Source of the DNA: Alphaproteobacteria bacterium
GTDB taxonomy: Bacteria > Pseudomonadota > Alphaproteobacteria > Rickettsiales > SXRF01
DNA: 64,000 nucleotides
Direction: 5' to 3'
NCBI GenBank assembly: GCA_025362975.1
Contig: JANYES010000011.1
Location: 317,581 to 381,580 of the forward strand
Each line of letters opens with the position of its first letter. Positions within the stretch are counted from its first letter, which is position 1. This document shows, one piece after another, positions 9,321 to 16,718 of this stretch. The position numbers and the translations under genes are program-made. Under the pieces are notes generated by a model, which was not told the DNA's origin, made no database searches, and saw nothing but the letters and a program-made list of their open reading frames with translations.

Positions 9321-9860
9321 TTAAGCTGGCGGACGCGCGACTTCATACCATTGGCACAGCTCCTCGCGTTCACGCGCCGGGGCATAAAACATGCCCTGCT
9401 TGGTGGGTTTCATGCCGCAAGCGGCCATGATTTTGAATGACGCCGCGTTGCCAAGCTGGGCCGCCGCTTCGATCACATCCACCTCTAAAAATGCAAACGC
9501 CGCGCGCAATGCGTTCGGTGCAATTTCACTCATATACCTCTTGCCGTGATACGCCTCGCCCAGCCAATAACCAACCCCCGCGCGGCGCGCATCGTTGTCA
9601 TCGCGCTTCACCGTCACCCAGCCGATAAGCTGTCCGTCCAGCTCCACCGCCCACGCCATCATACGTTTTTCTGCCACCGCCTTGCGTGACGCCTTGATGC
9701 GCGCGGATGCCATCTCCACTGTAAACGGATATTTCTACGACGCCACCCAACCACTCACCATCGGCGTCATCAACTCCGACGTCGCCACCGCATCGCGCGA
9801 CTCAACACAGCGCAAGCGCAACCGTTTCGTTTCCATCGGCGCGAACATGTCGCCGCTCAT
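9321..9860 (-). pseudogene. GNAT-family N-acetyltransferase gene interrupted by an in-frame amber codon
   Basis: The frame from ATG 9860 reads MSGDMFAPMETKRLRLR..., a typical RimJ-like acetyltransferase start, up to TAG at 9735-9737. The same frame then continues KYPFTVEMASARIKA... to the normal end at 9321, with the acetyl-CoA region near YWLGEAYHGKRYMSE. Acetyltransferases of this type usually have Trp at the interrupted position, and one base change (TGG to TAG) would explain it. The ATG overlaps the prfB stop (TAATG), so the full 540-base frame is the ancestral gene. Other genes here end in TAG, so recoding is unlikely; a nonsense mutation or a sequence error fits best. A GTG at 9719 could restart the C-terminal part. 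Confidence 0.8.
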
Positions 9861-10976
9861 TAAAGGGATTCCAGCTTGCCCTTCACGCGCTCGGCGAGCG
9901 CCGCGCTCATGAATTTGTCGAGGTCGCCGTCGAGCACGCCCTGGCTGTCACTCGTTTCAGTTTCGGTGCGAAGGTCTTTAATCATCTGGTACGGATGCAG
10001 CACATACGAGCGAATCTGGTGCCCCCATCCGTTGTCGGTTTTCTGCGCGTTGAGCGCGTCGGTTTTTTCTTCGCGGATTCGCAGTTCGCGCTCATACATG
10101 CGGGCTTTGAGCATCTGCATCGCCTCGGCGCGGTTGGCGATCTGACTTCGCCCCGTCTGGCATTTCACCACGATGCCTGTCGGCAAATGCGTAAACCGCA
10201 CCGCCGATTCGGTTTTATTGACGTGCTGACCGCCCGCGCCACCGGAGCGCATGGTATCCACTTTCACGTCTTTCATATCGACGACGATCTCAATCGTATC
10301 ATCGATCTCCGGATACACCCACACGCCCGAAAAACTCGTATGCCTGCGCGCATTGGAATCGAACGGCGAGATACGCACCAGCCTATGCACGCCGGATTCA
10401 GTCTTAGCCCAGCCATAAGCGTTATGCCCGGACACTTTGATAGTCGCGGATTTGATGCCCGCTTCTTCGCCCGCGTTCTCATCGACGATTTCGGTTTTGT
10501 AGCCGCGCTTTTGCGCCCAGCGCAAATACATACGCATCAGCATCGACGCCCAGTCCTGCGACTCGGTGCCGCCCGCGCCGGAGTTGATTTCGATGAAGCA
10601 GTTATAATGGTCCGCCTCGCCCGACAGCAGCGATTCGATTTCCAGACGGTGCAGTTGTTCGGCCACCGTTTCCAGCGCTTTTTCCGCTTCGGCGAGCATG
10701 GCGGTATCCTTTTCGCCTTCCGCCATTTCGGCCAGCTCCATATTATCGAGGAATTCGCGGTCTAGCTTTTCGTAGGACGTAATCAGCTCATCGAGGTGGT
10801 TGCGTTCGCGCAGTAACTCCTGCGCCTTTTTCGGGTCGTTCCACAGATTCGGGTCTTCGGTGAGTGAATTCAGCTCGTCGCGGCGGCGGTTGGCGTTGTC
10901 CCAGTCAAAGATACCTCCTCAGCAGCTCTTGCGACTGCTTGATCTTTTTGGACAGGGTTTCGATTTCGGCTTTCAT
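9860..10976 (-). CDS. prfB: Peptide chain release factor 2, with programmed +1 frameshift
   Basis: RF2 ends translation at UAA and UGA. The first 23 codons run from ATG 10976 to an in-frame TGA at 10905-10907. A +1 shift at CTT TGA C then joins the main frame (DWDNANRRRDE...), which runs to TAA at 9860-9862. The main frame has the stop-recognition motif SPF and the catalytic GGQ (GGAGGQHVNK). The total is about 371 residues, normal for RF2. Presence of the autoregulatory frameshift shows that UGA is a stop in this organism. The gene lies 69 bases after mrcA on the same strand and overlaps the downstream acetyltransferase by 1 base. Confidence 0.97.
10904..10919 (-). promoter_or_regulatory. 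prfB programmed +1 frameshift site
   Basis: Read on the minus strand, the site is AGGAGGTATCTTTGAC. It combines an internal Shine-Dalgarno-like AGGAGG, three bases (TAT), the slippery codon CTT and a TGA stop followed by C. This matches the arrangement known from Escherichia coli prfB, where low RF2 lets ribosomes slip forward and make more RF2. Confidence 0.95.
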
Positions 10977-11045
10977 AGGCGCATAAAGTCGCCAAATGGG
11001 CCAAAGGTCAAGCTTTTTGTCCCTCTAACATGTAAAAAGTATGGC

Positions 11046-13643
11046 TTAGTACAGCCCGCCCGTGCCCTGAATAGGCGGTTTGGCGTGCTCCATCGGCAAT
11101 CCGCCAGCCGGTTCGTCTGGCTGCCCGTCCGCCCCGTCTACAGCCCCGGTATCGACAGGCGCTGGCACCGAACCCGGCAGCGGCGGGGCCGCGTCTTTCG
11201 GCGTCACGCCCGGAATGGCGATGCCCTTACCGGTGATAAACGCTTCGTCGATCACGGTACCAGTTGCCGGGGCAACCGAGGTCGGCACGCCGGTATGCAA
11301 ATCAACCTGTACGAACTGGACACCAGCAGGCACGCGGAACGGCGTGTTCGGCTTATCTTTCAGCGCGTCCTTCATGAACGAAATAAACGCTGGCAGCGCC
11401 ACAGACGCGCCGGTTTCTTTTTTGCCCATGGTGCGCGGCTTATCATAGCCAACGAACACACCCGCCACGAGATCCGGCGAGAAACCGATAAACCACGTGT
11501 CGTTACTGTCGTTGGTCGTGCCTGTTTTGCCCGCAACGATATTTTTTAACTCAAGGTGCGCGCGCGCCGCCGTGCCGCGAGTGGTGACACCCTGCAACAT
11601 CGAGGTCATCTGATACGCAACGCGCGGATCGATCAGCTGTTCGCGTTCATCAGCCGGAATCGGCGGCGCGGAATGCTTGTCGTCCTGATTAAACGTATCG
11701 AGCACGCAGCCTTTGCACTGACGGCTATCGCGGCGGAAGATAGTGACACCGTGGCGGTCGTCGATGCGCTCGATCAGCGACGGCGTAATTTTCTTACCGC
11801 CGTTATCGATAATTCCGTAAGCGTTAGACAATTTCAGCAGCGTCGTTTCCGCCGCACCGAGCACGATCGAGAAGTTGCGCGGCAGGTCTTCATAGATGCC
11901 GCAGCGCTTGCCCATCTCGATCACCTTGTCGATACCGAAGACCTGCGCCATGCGCACCGTCATTGTATTGCGCGATTTCTCCAGACCCACACGCATCGTC
12001 GTCGGCCCTAAATAATCGTCATGGTAGTTCTGCGGTTTCCACGCTTCCTGCCCGGCGCCCTGACTCATCTCCACCGGCGCATCGAGAATAATGGTCGATG
12101 GCGTAAAGCCGTTTTCCAATCCGGTCAGATAAACAAACGGCTTGAACGACGAACCCGGCTGGCGCTTAGCTTGCGTGGCGCGGTTAAACTCCGTGCCGCC
12201 ATACGAATACCCGCCCGACATGGCCAGCACGCGTCCGTTATGCGGGTCGAGCACCACCATTGCGCCGTTAATTTCCGGCACCTGTTCGAGGTTCCATGTT
12301 TTTTTCTGGTCCACATCCGGCACAAGCTTTTTCTGCTCATCGGAAATCGCCCCGACCATGACCACGTCGCCGATCTTGAAAATGTCCCCCGGTTTTTTAA
12401 TTTCCGGCCCGAGCTGGCCGTCGGCGATCACGCGGCGGGTCCATTTCAGCAGGTTGAATGGAATTTGCCCCTGCGCTTCATCATCAAGCATAATGCTCGC
12501 TTTTTTCTCATCGAGCGAGGTGACGAGTGCTAAACGCTGCCCGTCGAAAATATGGTAGCTATGCTCTTTAGCGAGTTTGGCCAGCTGTTCTTTCCAATCG
12601 TCCACCTTCGCACCGAATGTCGGCAGGTGCGACATCGGCCCGCGATAGCCGCGGCGGCGGTCGTAGTCGATCAGCGTTTTGCGCAAGGCCGCTTCGGCGT
12701 ATTTCTGCAAACCCGGGTCGAGCGTGGTTTTGACGACCAGCCCACCTTCATACAGCACGTCTTCGCCGTACATGTCTTTCAGCTGCTTGCGCACTTCCTC
12801 GGAAAAGAAGTCGGCGCGCGCCACTTCGGCGCCGTCGCGGCGGCGTAGCGTAATCGGCGTTTTCTTGGCAATTTCGTCTTCCTCGGCAGTGATGTGCCCG
12901 GCATCGCGCATGCGGTCGATCACCCAGTCGCGGCGTTCTTTCGCAGCGTTATAGCTCTTGCGCGGATCGTACAGCGCGGGGCCTTTGGGCTGGGCAGCCA
13001 GTAAGGCAACTTCCTCAATGGTCAAATCATCCAATGACTTATTGAAGTAGTTTTGGGCTGCCGCCGCTACACCATAGGAACCGAGGCCTAAATAGATTTC
13101 GTTCAGGTACAGCTCGAGAATCTTATCCTTGCTGTACACGTGGCTGATCCGCGTCGCTAAAATCGCTTCCTTGATTTTTCGCTCGATGGATTTTTCGTTG
13201 GTCAGCAAAAAGTTTTTGACCACCTGCTGCGTGATCGTCGAGCCGCCTACCAGCCCTTTGCCGTGGCCGTAATTGATAATGTTGTCACGCATGGCGCGAA
13301 GCAGGCCCGTGAAGTCGATGCCTTCATGCTCATAAAAATTCTTGTCCTCCGCCGAAATAAACGCGGAGCTGACACGTTTTGGAATTGCGGTAAGCGGCAC
13401 GAAAACGCGTTTTTCGGTGGCGTATTCGGCGAGCAGCCTGCCGTCATCGGCATAAAGCCGGGTGATCGTAGGCGGATCGTATTTAGCGAGCTGGCTGTAA
13501 TCCGGCAACTCATTACTATAATGAGCAAACAGCAGGTACCCCGCGCCCCCGCCGATAATCAGCAGCGTAAAGCCCAGCGAGAAAATCCACCCGAGCATGC
13601 CGATGATGCTGCCAAAGAAGCGGTTGATGAATCTGCGGATCAC
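11046..13643 (-). CDS. mrcA: Penicillin-binding protein 1A (bifunctional transglycosylase/transpeptidase)
   Basis: Class A penicillin-binding protein that polymerises and crosslinks peptidoglycan at the inner membrane. A short cytoplasmic N-terminus is followed by one membrane segment (about 13-38). The GT51 domain has catalytic Glu100 in the AEDKNFYEHEGID region. The transpeptidase motifs are SxxK at Ser498-Lys501 (GSSFKPF), SRN at 557-559 and KTG at 706-708. The tail after about 800 is rich in Pro and Gly. The 865-residue length is normal. The start is GTG at 13643, overlapping the amiC stop by 4 bases (GTGA). Confidence 0.96.
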   Translation of the reverse strand: MIRRFINRFFGSIIGMLGWIFSLGFTLLIIGGGAGYLLFAHYSNELPDYSQLAKYDPPTITRLYADDGRLLAEYATEKRVFVPLTAIPKRVSSAFISAEDKNFYEHEGIDFTGLLRAMRDNIINYGHGKGLVGGSTITQQVVKNFLLTNEKSIERKIKEAILATRISHVYSKDKILELYLNEIYLGLGSYGVAAAAQNYFNKSLDDLTIEEVALLAAQPKGPALYDPRKSYNAAKERRDWVIDRMRDAGHITAEEDEIAKKTPITLRRRDGAEVARADFFSEEVRKQLKDMYGEDVLYEGGLVVKTTLDPGLQKYAEAALRKTLIDYDRRRGYRGPMSHLPTFGAKVDDWKEQLAKLAKEHSYHIFDGQRLALVTSLDEKKASIMLDDEAQGQIPFNLLKWTRRVIADGQLGPEIKKPGDIFKIGDVVMVGAISDEQKKLVPDVDQKKTWNLEQVPEINGAMVVLDPHNGRVLAMSGGYSYGGTEFNRATQAKRQPGSSFKPFVYLTGLENGFTPSTIILDAPVEMSQGAGQEAWKPQNYHDDYLGPTTMRVGLEKSRNTMTVRMAQVFGIDKVIEMGKRCGIYEDLPRNFSIVLGAAETTLLKLSNAYGIIDNGGKKITPSLIERIDDRHGVTIFRRDSRQCKGCVLDTFNQDDKHSAPPIPADEREQLIDPRVAYQMTSMLQGVTTRGTAARAHLELKNIVAGKTGTTNDSNDTWFIGFSPDLVAGVFVGYDKPRTMGKKETGASVALPAFISFMKDALKDKPNTPFRVPAGVQFVQVDLHTGVPTSVAPATGTVIDEAFITGKGIAIPGVTPKDAAPPLPGSVPAPVDTGAVDGADGQPDEPAGGLPMEHAKPPIQGTGGLY

Positions 13644-14926
13644 TGGTCGCCCCCGGAATTTTCGACATGGAAATACTTATCGACGCCGTCGGCGATGCCG
13701 CTGGTCACTTTTTCGCGGTATGCTTTCGAGTTAATCAGTTTTTCCTCCTTAGGATGCGACAGGAAGCCTATTTCAATCAGCACTGATGGTACGTCAGGCG
13801 CTTTGAGAACGGCAAAGCCTGCAAAGCGGTGTGAATTTGACAGAAGATGCACCTTGTCGTCAAGTGTCGTCACCAGTTGATCGGCCAGTGTCGCGGAACG
13901 ATTTTTCGTCTCGCGTTCAGCGAGCGAAATCAGGATACCCGCTACGTCCTCGCGCTCGTCGGCAAGGTTCACGCCGGTCAGCACATCAGCTTTATTTTCA
14001 CGCGCGGCGAGTGCCCCTGCCTCTTCGTCCGAGGATTTTTCCGACACGGTATACACCGACAACCCGCGCACCTCGTCCGGCGCCGAATCGGCGTGCAGCG
14101 AAATGAAGATGCTGGCGTTCGCCTTGCGCGCAATCGCCACGCGCATGCGCAGCGGCACGATTTCGTCCTCGTCGCGCGTCAGCTTGACTACATAACGCCC
14201 GGTTTTCTGCAACCGCGTGCGCAGTTCGCGCGCATAGGCGAGCACCACGTCTTTTTCATATGTGCCGTCCGGGCCTTCGGTCCCGGGGTCGACGCCGCCG
14301 TGGCCGGGGTCGATCATGATGACCGGCTTGCCGCTATGGGCTTTGCCGAACGAGCTGCGCGATTTGGATTTATTTTCGTGTCCGCTATAAGCTTCCTGCG
14401 TGATATTCTTTTTCGTATCGACGGGGAATTGCTGATCGTCGGTGTTGTTGTCATCGCTGCTGGCTTTGGTTTTTTTTGCTGGCTTCTCCACTTTTTCCGG
14501 CGTCCGCGCTTTCGGCGCATCGTCCACCGTTTCGCCCGATGGCGTAAGCTGAATCACCAGCTCGTCGTCATTTTCATCCTGATCGCTCACGCGCACAATC
14601 TGGTTCAGATCAAACGCAATGCGCCACGTATGTGGGTCGAACTGCCCGAAGCGCACGCGGCTGATGAGCTTGCCATGATACCCGGACGGCAGTGAAATAT
14701 CCGGCTTGCCGCCCACGCTCGGCACATCGACGACCAACCTGTCCGGGGACGGCAGGGTGAACACCTTATGCGGTGAGGTTTTTTTCAAATGCAAGGTAAT
14801 GGTTTCCGAATGACGGTCAGTCGCAATCGACAGTGCGTCAGACGCAAAGCAATCCCAAACCGGGAAAAGCCCCACGCACACCACCAACATACCTCTTAAT
14901 TTAGGCCCCAATTTAGGTACGATCAT
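13640..14926 (-). CDS. amiC: N-acetylmuramoyl-L-alanine amidase, AmiC type
   Basis: Exported zinc amidase that splits peptidoglycan side chains from the glycan during cell separation. A hydrophobic export segment (about 12-28) is followed by an AMIN-like beta domain (about 35-130), an acidic and lysine-rich linker (about 135-198) and an Amidase_3 domain. Zinc-site residues include His209 (IDPGHGG), Glu224, the His of SLHAD and the Glu of LIEIGF. The gene is coupled to mrcA through a 4-base overlap, an order common in alphaproteobacteria, where rne lies divergently upstream. Here an extra membrane-protein gene sits between amiC and rne. Confidence 0.94.
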   Translation of the reverse strand: MIVPKLGPKLRGMLVVCVGLFPVWDCFASDALSIATDRHSETITLHLKKTSPHKVFTLPSPDRLVVDVPSVGGKPDISLPSGYHGKLISRVRFGQFDPHTWRIAFDLNQIVRVSDQDENDDELVIQLTPSGETVDDAPKARTPEKVEKPAKKTKASSDDNNTDDQQFPVDTKKNITQEAYSGHENKSKSRSSFGKAHSGKPVIMIDPGHGGVDPGTEGPDGTYEKDVVLAYARELRTRLQKTGRYVVKLTRDEDEIVPLRMRVAIARKANASIFISLHADSAPDEVRGLSVYTVSEKSSDEEAGALAARENKADVLTGVNLADEREDVAGILISLAERETKNRSATLADQLVTTLDDKVHLLSNSHRFAGFAVLKAPDVPSVLIEIGFLSHPKEEKLINSKAYREKVTSGIADGVDKYFHVENSGGDQ

Positions 14927-15023
14927 ATACTCCGCAGACTGATACTGAACCAGTTGTACGGTAATTCAAAAACCATTTGAATCAAAAAAACGGCGCTCGC
15001 TACGTTTATTCGTAAGCTGTGGT

Positions 15024-16211
15024 TTATTGAGCGCGCTTCAACCTGTCAGGCAGCTTCCATGCGAGGATGGACAGTTTGCCGAAGAGCAGCCTGATGATCG
15101 CCAGCGATACCAGCACATAGCAGGTAAACCCAACCCACGGTTCGAAGAACAGGAACCCGATGTTGTGGAAAATGGTCATCGCCAGTGATGGCACATGCGG
15201 CGGCATGAGTGCGGCGTCGCCCAGATAGAAGAACAACGACAGCGACAGCGCGTTCAGCACAAACACCGCCACCGTCCCTCCGACGGCTATGAGCGCAAAG
15301 CGCTTGCCGCTGACCTGCCTGCCCGACAGCATCACCTCCAGCGACAGCAGGAATAAAAACGCAAATATCCCGGCGGCGACATTTTCAATGGCGCCGATGC
15401 GGTAGACAAAATGCTCCGACCCCAGCGCCATATAATCCTGCACCGCGCGATGCACGGGCATCGTAGGAACCGGCAGCGGGTGCGGCTGTGCATGATACGG
15501 CACGCGCACAATATTGCGGTGCGGGATGACTCGATGGAACATATGCGGGTGCGCCGGTGGCATCACCGGGTGCGGATGCGGCAGAGGCGCCGGACGCGGC
15601 GGCAGCTGTCCCCGGGCGAATATCCAGAGCTTCTCGATAAACGCAAACAGGAACCAATACATGGTGTTGGCGGTGGTCGCCGCAATGGTTTTCCAGCCCA
15701 TTAACTGCGACCAGAGATACGAAATACCCGAAAGCCCGCCTACGCAGGCAGCAATCGCAGCCGGAATGCGTTTCTGCACCAGCTTGTGCAGCACATTATA
15801 ATCCACATAGATAAACATGCCTCCACTCAGCCCCGTGGCCAGCATCAGCAGTTGCAAGAATCCGCCGGAGAACACCGACAGGAAGAACCCGCTCGCGCAG
15901 ATGATCGCGCAATGCTCCGACCCTTTTATATATAGAGTTGGTCCGGCATCCCGGTCCGTCGCCCGCAAAAACAGGTAAAAGAACAGCGGCACCGTCAGCA
16001 GCCAGAAGGCCTGATTATGAATCAACCTCCAATGCCCCATCCCTATCCAGACGGCAAACACTACGGCTAGCCCAAACACTATCGGCAATACCGCCAGTAT
16101 CCTAGGATACTGGCGCAACACGGCGTATTTGGCCACTGTTCCGCGCACTGCACGGCTGGCTCGCAAACGGGTCATGGCGTCGTCTAAAGCTTTGCGGTAT
16201 AGCTGTGTCAT
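15024..16211 (-). CDS. Polytopic membrane protein with Pro/His-rich loop, function unknown
   Basis: A protein of about 395 residues with several hydrophobic segments in two groups. They flank a soluble loop extremely rich in Pro and His (LPHPHPVMPPAHPHMFHRV). The C-terminal half has an Asn followed about 30 residues later by a His next to a Phe-rich segment (IFHNIGFLFFEPW), loosely like the end of exosortase/archaeosortase proteins, but the conserved Arg after Asn is absent and I do not assign that family. ATG 16211 has AGGATACC upstream and is preferred over ATG 16265. The His-rich loop could bind metal; that is inference. Confidence 0.7.
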   Translation of the reverse strand: MTQLYRKALDDAMTRLRASRAVRGTVAKYAVLRQYPRILAVLPIVFGLAVVFAVWIGMGHWRLIHNQAFWLLTVPLFFYLFLRATDRDAGPTLYIKGSEHCAIICASGFFLSVFSGGFLQLLMLATGLSGGMFIYVDYNVLHKLVQKRIPAAIAACVGGLSGISYLWSQLMGWKTIAATTANTMYWFLFAFIEKLWIFARGQLPPRPAPLPHPHPVMPPAHPHMFHRVIPHRNIVRVPYHAQPHPLPVPTMPVHRAVQDYMALGSEHFVYRIGAIENVAAGIFAFLFLLSLEVMLSGRQVSGKRFALIAVGGTVAVFVLNALSLSLFFYLGDAALMPPHVPSLAMTIFHNIGFLFFEPWVGFTCYVLVSLAIIRLLFGKLSILAWKLPDRLKRAQ

Positions 16212-16718
16212 GGTATCCTGCTTTGGTGAAGACAATACGTTGATTTCATTATGATAATGAAACACATCATAGCAAGCTTACATCTAAAATTTAAGCAAAA
16301 AATCATCCACAAAGATCGTATTGTATAATCATTTTTTTACCTCTATAATGTAGACCATAGTGGTGCCGAAACTGATTCATTTGAATTGATTGGGCACGCT
16401 GTAACGGAATTAACATCAAGGCCCTTTTGGCAGAACACGCCCCCGCCGTCCCACTTTCGGACGAAACTTTCGGGGCTTGCTGCAGAAACATCAGGGATTT
16501 GATTCGAGTTTTGGAGTTTTTTTTAAATAACCGTCGACCTCGCTAGGTATGGCATAATCAGTATAATCATGGTTCATTTGTTCAATCAGTTTCATAAGCC
16601 AGCACTACTACCGTCGGGGCGTTACCGCCCGGGTGGAGCTGTCGGCTTGTATCCTGAAGTAGCATCTCCGCCTAGCTGACCCGCATCTATTGAGGCGACC
16701 CTATCAAGGAGTCGCATC
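16212..16718. other. Divergent intergenic region and long rne leader
   Basis: About 500 bases separate the divergent membrane-protein gene and rne, with no convincing gene. The left part is AT-rich with TATAAT-like stretches on both strands (for example 16562-16567). The last 120 bases before rne are GC-rich, with a possible small stem at 16616-16630 (ggggcgttaccgccc). A strong ribosome-binding site, AAGGAG, lies at 16707-16712. A long structured leader would fit RNase E autoregulation as known in E. coli; that role here is inferred. Confidence 0.5.

Noticed and set aside
9735-9737. Possible genetic-code change (TAG as sense codon)
   Set aside because: TAG ends several intact genes in the window (for example at 33699-33701 and 41454-41456), and an ordinary nonsense change explains the single case.
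16303-16311. DnaA-box-like words (tcatccaca here; ttatccacc at 36273-36281)
   Set aside because: Single, imperfect and far from the skew switch; no cluster that would mark an origin.
16303-16491. 62-codon minus-strand frame in the rne leader
   Set aside because: No ribosome-binding site or recognisable features; likely chance.
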